A stretch of 64,000 nt of DNA from Sedimentibacter sp. zth1 (GCF_017352195.1 NZ_CP071445.1:2480001-2544000); one strand, 5' to 3'; positions 38,715 to 47,151 are shown, counted from the stretch's first letter. Notes: generated by a model not told the origin, from the sequence alone. Numbers and translations: made by a program.

Positions 38715-38767
38715 TAAAAATACCCTATTGGGTAGATTTTTTAAAAATTGTCTATACTATAGGGTAC

Positions 38768-38960
38768 ATTTTACTTAGCAAAAGAAGAAATTCAAGTTAT
38801 ATATAATACTTGTTTAGATTTATTTTTAAAACAAATTATTAACATTTCAGTACATGATGAAAAATGCATAAGACTTATCAAAAGGGATGAATTATTAAAA
38901 ATTGTTAAAGCAGAAGATAAAGTATTATATGATAAACACGTAATGGCAGTTCATACGTAG
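38768..38960 (+). pseudogene. 5'-truncated copy of the 93-aa gene
   Basis: Directly after the IS end the frame continues as FYLAKEEIQVIYN and runs to the same stop as the intact gene at 36782. The first 30 or so codons were lost to the IS insertion or deletion. Terminator 38975-39022 follows. Confidence 0.85.
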
Positions 38961-38974
38961 CATTTTACAGCAAT

Positions 38975-39022
38975 AAAAAAGTATGTTTGATAGATTCTAA
39001 ATTATATTAATCATACTTTTTT
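38975..39022 (+). terminator. Terminator after the truncated 93-aa copy
   Basis: AAAAAAGTATG pairs with CATACTTTTTT, the counterpart of 37077-37126. The DNA from 39023 to 39337 is AT-rich with no supported gene. Confidence 0.65.
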
Positions 39023-39337
39023 ATTAATGTTATCTACATTATTAACCTATTTCCTATTTATTACTTTTATTAAGTACATCATAAGGTACTTTTGTTCAGT
39101 TTAATTTAATGAGACACCAAGAAATAAAAATTCGACATTATATAACAAATAATTGTATTATACGCATTAAAATACATGACTGTTCATATAAAAATAATAT
39201 ATTATCATTGGAAACTATTTGATATACATAACTTATATTAATATCAGTAAGAAAGTAAATATACAATAAAAATCTATAATCAAGTAATAAATGAATAAAT
39301 ATAAATGGCTATTTATATTTACACAATTACAAAATAA

Positions 39338-39346
39338 TGGTATAAT
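39338..39346 (+). promoter_or_regulatory. Extended -10 promoter of the main RiPP operon
   Basis: TGGTATAAT lies 97 bp before precursor A2 and probably drives the genes to 48360. No -35 consensus is seen, so an activator may be needed. Confidence 0.55.
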
Positions 39347-39387
39347 ATTGAGTATAAAAGAGAACATAATTTATTGCTTAATAAATG

Positions 39388-39698
39388 CCTACAAGATAAA
39401 AGTAATAATAAATATTATAAGATAATAATAGGAGGTTACATGATGGAAGATAATAAATATAAAGTAATTAAAAAGGTATTAGATGAAAATAATGTTAGCA
39501 CAATGAATGACGAACAATTTGTAAAATTATTAGAAGAAGAAAATGTAAACAGTGATGGTGCTAAAAATGCATTAGAAGATATAAGTGCAGGTTTCTTATG
39601 TGGTGGTTGTGGAATAACTGGTTGCTAAATAGCATTAAAAAATAGCATTGTAATTATTAAAGCAGTTTAGTAATTAAATACATACTTTATCTTGTAGG
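39388..39698 (+). repeat. Inverted repeat bracketing precursor A2
   Basis: CCTACAAGATAAA (39388-39400) and TTTATCTTGTAGG (39686-39698) enclose 285 nt holding the whole precursor ORF, with an inner hairpin at 39651-39676 after the stop codon. The right arm ends 36 nt before the radical SAM start codon. Confidence 0.7.
39443..39628 (+). CDS. RiPP precursor peptide A2
   Basis: A 61-aa peptide. Residues 1-45 closely match A1 (KKVLDENNV, MNDEQFVKLLEEENVNSDG). The tail changes to a Gly/Cys-rich end: FLCGGCGITGC, with Cys53, Cys56 and C-terminal Cys61. No Cys occurs in the leader, so the tail is the likely site of thioether or other radical SAM chemistry. ATG 39443 is 7 nt from AGGAGG; the adjoining ATG at 39440 is also possible. 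First gene of the working operon. Confidence 0.82.
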   Translation: MEDNKYKVIKKVLDENNVSTMNDEQFVKLLEEENVNSDGAKNALEDISAGFLCGGCGITGC

Positions 39699-39734
39699 TT
39701 ATTTAGAAAAATTAGTATAAGGTTTGGGGATAAA

Positions 39735-40823
39735 ATGAGTATTATTAAAAAAGAAACTTCTTTAGGACTATTATATTATAGTGATATAACATATAGGTAT
39801 TTGCTATATTATAATGGAGAAATTATCAACGATGAGGCACAAGTAGAGAGGTTATTTGAAGACAATAGAATACCTTTTAGAGTTCAGTTCGAGATAACAG
39901 AAAAGTGTAATTTTTCTTGTTACTACTGTTATGCCGAGTCACTAAAATGCCAGAAAGATTTAGAAACAGATGATATTATGAAGATTATTGACAAGCTTGA
40001 CGATATGGGAGTTGTATTTTTGGAAATTACAGGTGGAGAAGTATTATCAAGGTATGATTTCTTAGATATTATTAAATATATAAATACTAAAAACTTAATC
40101 GTTTCTATTTTTACTAATTCCAGTCAGTTAAATGACGAAATAATTTATCAACTAAAAAAAGGAAATGTAATGCATGTAAGTACATCATTATTAGCTCCAA
40201 ATGAAGAAATATGTGATAAATTAACTGGTGTTCAGGGAAGCTTTAAAAAAATAATTAACGGAATAAATTTATTAAAAAACAGCGGCTTAAAATTCAGCAT
40301 AAATAGTCCATTGACAAAACCAAACATAAATATGCTGAAGGAGTATAGAAAATTAGAAGAAAAATTGGGTGTAAAAATTGATACAACAATTAATCTTTGT
40401 GCATCGTTTGATGGATATGATAAAGTAAAAAAATATTCATTAGATAATAAAGATGTCAATCTTTTGAAGGAATTTTTTCCATACTTAGTTGGTAATGAAA
40501 ATTTACATATTGTAAATAATTGTTCTGCACTAAAATCTAAATTTGCGTTAGATAGTTGCGGAAATATTATGCCATGTATGAAGTACAGAGTAAAATTAGG
40601 CAACATTTTGGATGATGATTTAATTGATGTCTGGGACAGTGACTTAGCTATATCCACATATAATAAGATTTATGATATACCTGATGATTGTACAAGTTGT
40701 AATATGAAAAAATATTGTAAATACTGTCCAGGTTTAATTTTGTACTATGAGAATAAAAGTGATTTTTGTCTCAATGCAAATATACTTAAAAATATATGTG
40801 AAAGTGTGGTTAGTTATGTATGA
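39735..40823 (+). CDS. Radical SAM/SPASM peptide maturase 1
   Basis: A 362-aa enzyme. The radical SAM cluster motif is Cys58-x3-Cys62-x2-Cys65 (KCNFSCYYC). The SAM-binding ITGGEVL lies near residue 97. A Cys-rich SPASM region (about 257-350: DSCGNIMPC, CTSCNMKKYCKYC) would hold auxiliary Fe-S clusters. The N-terminal 55 residues are too short for a standard RRE leader-binding domain. It sits just after precursor A2, so it likely modifies that peptide. The start follows a weak GGTTTGGGG site. Overlaps the next gene by 8 bp. Confidence 0.9.
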   Translation: MSIIKKETSLGLLYYSDITYRYLLYYNGEIINDEAQVERLFEDNRIPFRVQFEITEKCNFSCYYCYAESLKCQKDLETDDIMKIIDKLDDMGVVFLEITGGEVLSRYDFLDIIKYINTKNLIVSIFTNSSQLNDEIIYQLKKGNVMHVSTSLLAPNEEICDKLTGVQGSFKKIINGINLLKNSGLKFSINSPLTKPNINMLKEYRKLEEKLGVKIDTTINLCASFDGYDKVKKYSLDNKDVNLLKEFFPYLVGNENLHIVNNCSALKSKFALDSCGNIMPCMKYRVKLGNILDDDLIDVWDSDLAISTYNKIYDIPDDCTSCNMKKYCKYCPGLILYYENKSDFCLNANILKNICESVVSYV

Positions 40824-42057
40824 TACACTACAATGCAAATTAAATCCTAATATACAAATTAAAAAATTAAGGAACGGAAAAAGCTATTTACTAGTAAACA
40901 ACTATGGTGAAGATATTTATCCTATATTTTTAAAGGATAATGTCATTAAATTTATATCATCTATAACAACAAATGAGTATGTGAACAATAAAGAAAATAG
41001 ATATACCGATTTAATAAATATTTTGTATAATCAAAATATTTTAGTAGATGAGTTTAATAATCAAAATAAAGTAAAATATAAATCTGAAAAAGATATAACA
41101 AAGTTGAGAGTTTTAGCGCTAGAGACGAGAACACCATTATATGCAAAATTTGAAATAACCTATACCTGCAATTACAAATGCAAATACTGTTTTATAAGTG
41201 GTTCTAAGAATAAAGTTCTTAGATATAAGGAAATAGAAAAGGTTTTGTATGAACTCAGCTTATCTGGTATAAATGAGTTGTATTTAACTGGTGGAGAACC
41301 GTTTACTCACCCTGATATACTAAAAATAATTGACTACTGCTCGAAACTTAATTTCAAGGTTATTATTCAGACTAATGGGTTTTATATAACAGAAGAAATT
41401 GCTAAAATTTTATCTTCATATAAAAACATTAGTATAAGTATCTCCTTTCATTCAGTTGATGAAAATCAATTTGATAATTTTACGGACACAGTTGGTTCTT
41501 ATAGAAAGACATTAGAATCAATCAAAATATTAAAAAAATATAATGTTGATTTATTGTGTAAATGTTGTGTAACATGTGAAAATGAAAATAATATTAAAGA
41601 TACTATACATTATTTTGAAGAAAATGACATTAAGTTTAGTTTGTTTACACAAATTTTGCCTAACGTAAATAATGAGCTAAGCACAAGGGAGTATTGCATG
41701 AATAACGAGACTATTTCTTGGCTGTATGAAAATAACTATTTAAAATTTATCAAATCTGTTTGTTCAGCATTTAAAGATAAATTTTGGGTATCTCCATTGG
41801 GGGAAATATATCCATGTGAACTGTTCCGGCATTCAGTCGGCAATCTATTAAATAGTAGTTTTAAAGAGATATGGGAAAATGAAGAGTCGCTAAAATTTGT
41901 AATTGACAAATTATATTCAAATGAAGAAAAGTGCATAGATTGTCAATATTCTAAATGGTGCAATAAATGTTTGGCATACAAATACTTTGATAACTGGACA
42001 GGCTATTTGGAACAATTTTGCCAAAAAGCAATGACAGTAAAAAAACTATATAGTTAG
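40816..42057 (+). CDS. Radical SAM/SPASM peptide maturase 2
   Basis: A 413-aa enzyme. Residues 1-100 form a small N-terminal domain that could be a PqqD-like RRE for leader binding, judged only by size and position. The cluster motif is Cys118-x3-Cys122-x2-Cys125 (TCNYKCKYC), followed by LTGGEPFTHP near 150. The SPASM part near the C-terminus has PLGEIYPCEL and CIDCQYSKWCNKC. ATG 40816 overlaps the end of maturase 1 by 8 bp, implying translational coupling. It shares the fold but only moderate sequence with maturase 1. Confidence 0.9.
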   Translation: MYDTLQCKLNPNIQIKKLRNGKSYLLVNNYGEDIYPIFLKDNVIKFISSITTNEYVNNKENRYTDLINILYNQNILVDEFNNQNKVKYKSEKDITKLRVLALETRTPLYAKFEITYTCNYKCKYCFISGSKNKVLRYKEIEKVLYELSLSGINELYLTGGEPFTHPDILKIIDYCSKLNFKVIIQTNGFYITEEIAKILSSYKNISISISFHSVDENQFDNFTDTVGSYRKTLESIKILKKYNVDLLCKCCVTCENENNIKDTIHYFEENDIKFSLFTQILPNVNNELSTREYCMNNETISWLYENNYLKFIKSVCSAFKDKFWVSPLGEIYPCELFRHSVGNLLNSSFKEIWENEESLKFVIDKLYSNEEKCIDCQYSKWCNKCLAYKYFDNWTGYLEQFCQKAMTVKKLYS

Positions 42058-42138
42058 TATTTATATGATAACAAGCTTATATTGAGTTGAGCATAGTATA
42101 AGGATTACATAATTATTTTTATTGAGAGGGTGAAAACA

Positions 42139-43104
42139 ATGAAATTCAGGACACTAACGCTGCTAATAACATATAAATGCAATGCAGAATGTGATATATG
42201 TGTATTTTGCTGTAATAAACAAAAAAATGACAAAATGAACCTAGATGATGCATATAGATATATAGATGAGGCATTTGAAATTGAAAGTTTTGAAAATTTA
42301 GCCATATCAGGTGGAGAACCATTCTTGTTTTTTGAAGATCTTATAAAAATATGTAAAAAAGCACATAAAAAAAACATTCCAATAACAATTAGTACAAATG
42401 GATTTTGGGCTAGCAGTATTGAAAAGACAAGTGAAATTATTGAACAATTAATACTATTAGGTGTAACAAGCTTATATATTAGCGTAGATCAATTTCATGC
42501 TGAATATGTTCCTTATGATTGTATTAAAAACATATTAGTGGTATCTAAAAAATTAAAAATAAGAATAGATTTACATTCAATTATTACTAAAAATAGCTTA
42601 AAGCTTAAACATATTGTTGGAAAATTAGAAGATGAAATTATGAATTATAAAATTGTTCAGTTGCCTTGCGTGGCTTGTGGAAGAGCAAAAGAGAAGATTG
42701 ATGAAAATGATTTTATATACCAAGATTCTATTCCAGTGTATAAATGTACTTATTTAAATACTTTAGTGATAGATTCTTATGGTAAAGCATATCCATGCTG
42801 TGGTGTTACAAATCGTAGTAAATATTTTTTGTTTGATAATGCAAATAAGCATTCTATTGAAGAAATAATTAGTTTTTATAATAATAATATCTATTTAAAA
42901 TTGTTAGAAACATATGGAACAGGATGGTTTTTAGAAAATATAAAAAAATATAAATTAGATGTAAAATTAAAAAATAAATATACAAATGTATGCGAGCTTT
43001 GTGGAGATTTATTTAGTGACGATAATGACATTGAAATATATAGGGCTGCAATTAACAATGAAAAGCAAAAGATGATAAATAAACATGAATTAGTCTGTAA
43101 ATAA
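42139..43104 (+). CDS. Radical SAM enzyme 3 with CxxxCxxCxxCC motif
   Basis: A 321-aa radical SAM enzyme starting almost at once with the cluster motif: Cys14, Cys18, Cys21, plus two more, Cys24 and Cys25 (KCNAECDICVFCC). AISGGEPFLFF follows near residue 60. Later cysteines (LPCVACGR; YPCCG near 216; CELCGD near 290) suggest extra Fe-S sites, but spacing does not match standard SPASM. ATG 42139 is preferred over a GTG at 42130 that overlaps the GAGGG site. It directly precedes precursor B and may act on it. Confidence 0.88.
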   Translation: MKFRTLTLLITYKCNAECDICVFCCNKQKNDKMNLDDAYRYIDEAFEIESFENLAISGGEPFLFFEDLIKICKKAHKKNIPITISTNGFWASSIEKTSEIIEQLILLGVTSLYISVDQFHAEYVPYDCIKNILVVSKKLKIRIDLHSIITKNSLKLKHIVGKLEDEIMNYKIVQLPCVACGRAKEKIDENDFIYQDSIPVYKCTYLNTLVIDSYGKAYPCCGVTNRSKYFLFDNANKHSIEEIISFYNNNIYLKLLETYGTGWFLENIKKYKLDVKLKNKYTNVCELCGDLFSDDNDIEIYRAAINNEKQKMINKHELVCK

Positions 43105-43131
43105 ACATGTAAACATTCATATATTATTTAA

Positions 43132-43456
43132 TAGAAACCATATGATATTTAATTGTATTAATTATAAGCATGTTTTAAAACAAAATTAATGTATAAGGAG
43201 GTGTTGTATGAACAAAGATAAACCAGGAAATTCGAATAAAAGTCAAAAGAAAATATATTCACATGATTGCATAAAACATAATAAAGAAATAGATAATAAA
43301 ATAATAACTTTACTAGATGAAGAAAAGGAAGTAAACAGCGATGGTAATAAGAACAGTGTGACTCATATGGGTTGTTCAAATGCATGCTAGAATACATAAA
43401 AAGATGAAGTTAATTTAAAAAGGGCTTTTGAATTGTAAAATATCATATGGTTTCTA
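43132..43456 (+). repeat. Inverted repeat bracketing precursor B
   Basis: A perfect 19-bp pair: arm 43132-43150 (TAGAAACCATATGATATTT) and its complement 43438-43456, enclosing 287 nt with the precursor B ORF. The sequence is unrelated to the A-type arms, but layout and loop length match. An imperfect hairpin around AAAAGGGCTTTT lies just before the right arm. The right arm ends 24 nt before the ABC transporter start. Confidence 0.75.
43208..43390 (+). CDS. RiPP precursor peptide B
   Basis: A 60-aa peptide with a polar, Lys-rich N-terminus unlike A1/A2. It keeps the motif LLDEEKEVNSDGNKN near residues 35-49, and ends HMGCSNAC with Cys56 and C-terminal Cys60. A further Cys21 is in the leader. 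The shared motif suggests one recognition system for all three precursors, while the shorter tail gives a different product. Strong AAGGAGGTG ribosome site. It sits between radical SAM enzyme 3 and the exporter. Confidence 0.82.
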   Translation: MNKDKPGNSNKSQKKIYSHDCIKHNKEIDNKIITLLDEEKEVNSDGNKNSVTHMGCSNAC

Positions 43457-43480
43457 AGAATCAAACAATTAGGAGGAAAA

Positions 43481-45193
43481 ATGAGGGAATATTTATTTAA
43501 GCATAAGTTGTTGTTTTTTACCTGTATTGTATTAATTAGTTTGCTATGCGTATTAAATGTCTATGTAGCTTTTGTTTTACAAATGATAATTGATTGTGCA
43601 GATAGCTCAAGTATTTCAAAGTTATTAAACGTTTGTTGTTTTGTTGTTATTTTTTTATTTTTAAAGAGAGTATTAGCTTTTGTTTATGAAGTATCTCAAA
43701 ATAGGTATTTATATAAGACACAGTTTGTTTTAAAACAGGATATTTTTAAAAATATAATGAAAAGAAATATTAAATTATTTAAAGATGATAATAGTGCAAA
43801 CTATATATCTGCATTGACCAATGATATAAAGTTAATAGAAAATGATTATTTTTCAAATGTATTACTAATGATTTTATATGTAGTATTGTTTATATTAGGA
43901 GTAATCTCAATGATAAGCATTAATCCTATTTTATGTTTATATGTAACTGTGACATCTATATTGCCTATTATACCTTCGCTTTTATTTGGTGAAAAGGTTG
44001 GAACTAAAAATAAAAAATATTCAGATAGCTTAAGTAAATTTACTGTAAAAATAAAGGATTTATTTACAGGCTTTGAAGTAATAAAAGGGTTTAACATAGA
44101 AACAAAAGCAAACAAAGATTATCAATTAGTTAATGAAGAATGCGAAAATACAAAATATAAGTATGCTGTACTAAAATCTTTTGTAAATATTTTAACTGAA
44201 TACTTAGGCGATATAGTTTTTTTTGGAACAACCGCTATTGGAGTATATTTTACAATAAAAGGTGATATGACAGTTGGTAGTGTTATTGCAGCTACGCAAT
44301 TAATGAATTGTATAGTTAATCCGGTAATGAATTTAAGTGGTTGTATAACAAAATTCAAAGCAATAAAACCAATAAATGAAAAGATAATGAATTTAATTAT
44401 AAACGAGAATATAAAAGATACTGGGATTAGTAAAAAGTTGTTCACAAATAGTATTAGATTTGACAACGTTGAATTTGGATATACTGAAGATAAAAAAATA
44501 CTTAATGGCTTATCATTTGAAATAAAAAAAGGCGAAAAATATGCTATTGTTGGAGGAAGTGGAAGCGGAAAATCAACACTTATAAAATTATTACTAAGAT
44601 TCTATGATGATTTTAACGGACAAATTACAATAGATGAACAAAAAGTAACAGATATTAATTACAATAGCTTATATAATTTAATATCAACTATTCAACAAAA
44701 CGTTTTTATGTTTGATGATACTATTGAGAATAATATTTTACTATACAATAACTATGATTTGCAAACTATGTATGATGTTATTGAGAAGTCAGGCCTTAAA
44801 AACATGGTAGAAGCATTGCCACAAAAAGAAAAAAGTATAGTGGGCGAAAATGGAAGCAATTTATCTGGTGGAGAAAAGCAAAGAATTGCAATTGCAAGAG
44901 CATTAATTAAAGAAACTCCTATTCTTGTATTAGATGAGGCAACTTCGAGCCTTGATAATGAAAATGCATATAACATTGAAAATTCAATATTATCACTAAA
45001 AGAATTAACTTGTTTAGTAGTTACACATAAGTTAAATAAAGAAATATTAATGAAGTACGATAAAATATTAGTTTTGAAAAATGGAAAAGTTGAGGAAATA
45101 GGAACATTTGAAAAATTAATTAATGATAAAAGCTATTTTTACAATTTATACAATGTTGCAGGAACAGACGTGAAAAATTTGATGGTAGTATAA
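43481..45193 (+). CDS. ABC exporter (fused membrane and ATPase domains)
   Basis: A 570-aa half-transporter with six membrane segments in residues 1-310 and the ATPase at 325-570: Walker A GGSGSGKST near 357, signature LSGGEKQRIAIARAL near 462, Walker B ILVLDEATSSLD. It begins directly with the first membrane segment, so it lacks the N-terminal C39 peptidase that cuts leaders in many bacteriocin exporters. It likely exports the mature peptide as a homodimer. Ribosome site AGGAGG. Confidence 0.92.
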   Translation: MREYLFKHKLLFFTCIVLISLLCVLNVYVAFVLQMIIDCADSSSISKLLNVCCFVVIFLFLKRVLAFVYEVSQNRYLYKTQFVLKQDIFKNIMKRNIKLFKDDNSANYISALTNDIKLIENDYFSNVLLMILYVVLFILGVISMISINPILCLYVTVTSILPIIPSLLFGEKVGTKNKKYSDSLSKFTVKIKDLFTGFEVIKGFNIETKANKDYQLVNEECENTKYKYAVLKSFVNILTEYLGDIVFFGTTAIGVYFTIKGDMTVGSVIAATQLMNCIVNPVMNLSGCITKFKAIKPINEKIMNLIINENIKDTGISKKLFTNSIRFDNVEFGYTEDKKILNGLSFEIKKGEKYAIVGGSGSGKSTLIKLLLRFYDDFNGQITIDEQKVTDINYNSLYNLISTIQQNVFMFDDTIENNILLYNNYDLQTMYDVIEKSGLKNMVEALPQKEKSIVGENGSNLSGGEKQRIAIARALIKETPILVLDEATSSLDNENAYNIENSILSLKELTCLVVTHKLNKEILMKYDKILVLKNGKVEEIGTFEKLINDKSYFYNLYNVAGTDVKNLMVV

Positions 45194-45245
45194 ACTTTTA
45201 TATAGTATTTTTTCCTTACTATATAAGGCATTTAAGGAGGATAAT

Positions 45246-46514
45246 ATGTTTAATGTATTAACATCCTATCTTGATAATGGTTTGAAGATTTTATTAAAAA
45301 GAATACCAGAACAAAAAACTATTTCATGCGGTGTTTGGTTTAATCAAGGTTCAAAAAATGAAGATAGCACTAACAATGGTATTTCACATTTAGCTGAGCA
45401 TTTAATGTTTAAAACAAAAAGTAAAAACAGTTCATTAACTATGCAAGAGCACATAGAAGAACTGTTATCATACGGAGCACAATATAACGGTGCTACAACA
45501 AAGGATTATACTTGTTTTTACATAGATGGGCTTAGTAAATATTTTGATAAAATTATAGAAACATTATCATATATGGTAATTAATAAAGAAGAAATAACAG
45601 ATGATATTTTAGAAAATGAAAAACTTATAGTTTTAAGAGAAGCAGAATCATATTTAAATTCATCTAGCCAAATAGGAGAAAGAGTAGGACAGGCGTTGTG
45701 GGGAGACTATAGTTATGGACAACTAACAATTGGTAAAATAGAAATTATAAAAAAAATTACAGCAAATATGTTAAATAATTTAATAAGAACTGCTTATGTT
45801 CCAGAAAATGCAACAATTGTTATCGTGGGTAATCTCGATTATGATAATGCATTAGACAGAATTGTTGAGTATTTTAATAAATGGAGTGATAATCAGAGTA
45901 TAAGTACTTTTAAAGGGGTTTTAGAGAACAACCCTGGAATATATGTAAACAATAAATTTTCAGGAGATCGTTCAACAATTGGAATAGGCTTTTCTTCATA
46001 CTCTGCAAAAGACAGTAGATGTAGATATGTAGATATACTAAAGAATATATTAGTTAAGCCAGGAAGTAATTTGTTTAGGGAGATAAGAGAAAAGAGAGGA
46101 TTGGTATATTCACTAAACGGATTTACTACATCATTATCAGTTATAGGGTATACTGGTTTAGCATTCTCTGCTAATAATGATTTGATGTGTGAAATTATTA
46201 AATATATTATTGATGAGATAAGTAGTTTAAAAAATGGTAACATTGCAGAGGAAATGCTGAAAAAAATGAAAAGAATAAAGGAAACTAGTTTATTATATAG
46301 CTTAGAATCGACATCTGCTCAACTTATGACTATTGGCAAGAGTGCAATATGTGGAAGCATATTTTTACTAGAAGAAGAAGTAAGAGAACTAAATAAGATT
46401 ACTGTTGATGATATTAGGGCTGTTGCTAGTGATATATTTTCAACAGAAAAGTTGTGTATGGCCGTTTTGGGTAACTGTGATATTGATAAAATAATACCTT
46501 TATTAGAATTTTAA
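45246..46514 (+). CDS. M16 family zinc metallopeptidase
   Basis: A 422-aa insulinase-type peptidase. The inverted zinc motif is His48-x2-Glu51-His52 (SHLAEHLMF), with a downstream acidic ligand in LREAESY near 129. The second M16 half has REIREKRGLVYS near 282. It resembles the AlbE/AlbF and PqqF-type peptidases of RiPP clusters and is the best candidate for leader removal, since the exporter has no C39 domain. Only one M16 gene is present, so it may work as a homodimer. Confidence 0.92.
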   Translation: MFNVLTSYLDNGLKILLKRIPEQKTISCGVWFNQGSKNEDSTNNGISHLAEHLMFKTKSKNSSLTMQEHIEELLSYGAQYNGATTKDYTCFYIDGLSKYFDKIIETLSYMVINKEEITDDILENEKLIVLREAESYLNSSSQIGERVGQALWGDYSYGQLTIGKIEIIKKITANMLNNLIRTAYVPENATIVIVGNLDYDNALDRIVEYFNKWSDNQSISTFKGVLENNPGIYVNNKFSGDRSTIGIGFSSYSAKDSRCRYVDILKNILVKPGSNLFREIREKRGLVYSLNGFTTSLSVIGYTGLAFSANNDLMCEIIKYIIDEISSLKNGNIAEEMLKKMKRIKETSLLYSLESTSAQLMTIGKSAICGSIFLLEEEVRELNKITVDDIRAVASDIFSTEKLCMAVLGNCDIDKIIPLLEF

Positions 46515-46537
46515 TCAAAGTATGGAGGTTATAACTT

Positions 46538-47095
46538 ATGAGTGAATGTAATAATACAGCCGATAAATTAAAAATAGACGATGATAATATTATACGTGAA
46601 ATTTTTAGTGGGAAATTGTTAGATATAGTTATAGAATTGATGGACAACCAATTATCTGAACAGCAGTTACTAAAAAAACTTGATATTTACCCTATGAGAC
46701 TGAAATATTATATTAATAAATTACTAGAATACAATATTATTGAGTGTGTAAAAAATGATATTGTAAATCAAAGAGTTAATAATGTTTTCAAGTTGAGAAA
46801 GGATGATATTGATTTAATATTAAATTCGTGTAGTGAACACAATTTAGAATTAAATTTATTATCAGGCATTGAAAAGTACCGAAATATGGTTAAAAAATCT
46901 TTTCAATCTGTTTGTGCAAATCCAGATACAGCTAATAAACAGGCATTTTTAATTATTAGAGTAAGTGATGAAAAAGTGAAAGAATTTAAATGTGAATTAA
47001 ATGAGGTTATAAAAAAATATTCAGAGCTAGAAGATAAAAGTGAAAAAAATAAATATCTTTATATGACATTATTATCAAGATATGATGAAGAGTAA
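46538..47095 (+). CDS. Winged-helix (ArsR-like) protein in the RiPP operon
   Basis: A 185-aa protein. Residues 20-90 look like a winged helix: KLLDIVIELMDNQLSEQQLLKKLDIYPMRLKYYINKL in pattern (helices 1-3), then a wing. The C-terminal 90 residues are helical and charged with no known fold. It may be the cluster's regulator, sensing the peptide or metal, or an adaptor that binds leader peptides, since RRE domains share the winged-helix fold. Ribosome site GGAGGT. Encoded after the peptidase in the same direction. Confidence 0.6.
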   Translation: MSECNNTADKLKIDDDNIIREIFSGKLLDIVIELMDNQLSEQQLLKKLDIYPMRLKYYINKLLEYNIIECVKNDIVNQRVNNVFKLRKDDIDLILNSCSEHNLELNLLSGIEKYRNMVKKSFQSVCANPDTANKQAFLIIRVSDEKVKEFKCELNEVIKKYSELEDKSEKNKYLYMTLLSRYDEE

Positions 47096-47151
47096 ATATA
47101 AGTAATGAAATAAATATAATAATATAATACTAAAAAATTTATGAGGTAAGT

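Larger units (their letters stand above)
38062..38767 (-). mobile_element. Degenerate IS3-family insertion sequence remnant
   Basis: About 700 bp on the minus strand. The outer end at 38767 reads TGTACCCTATAGTATAGACA, a plausible IS3-type terminal repeat starting with TG. A broken orfA and the first part of orfB, with several stops, follow. The rest of orfB and the other terminus are gone. At the inner joint the bases CTAAAAACTT fit both the IS and the radical SAM remnant, suggesting a deletion at short shared sequence. Confidence 0.75.
38772..40096 (+). repeat. Tandem duplication, copy 2 (working unit)
   Basis: The counterpart of 36876-38071, with intact promoter, leader, precursor A2 and radical SAM gene. 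Leaders and untranslated regions are almost identical, while the precursor tails differ. Confidence 0.85.

Noticed and set aside
38591-38806. 71-codon plus-strand ORF across the IS end
   Set aside because: It crosses from IS remnant into the truncated 93-aa copy and has no ribosome site.
37488-43456. Inverted repeats as an invertible promoter/cassette switch
   Set aside because: No invertase or recombinase gene is nearby, both A-type cassettes have the same orientation, and the arms carry no known recombinase site. Kept only as an alternative.
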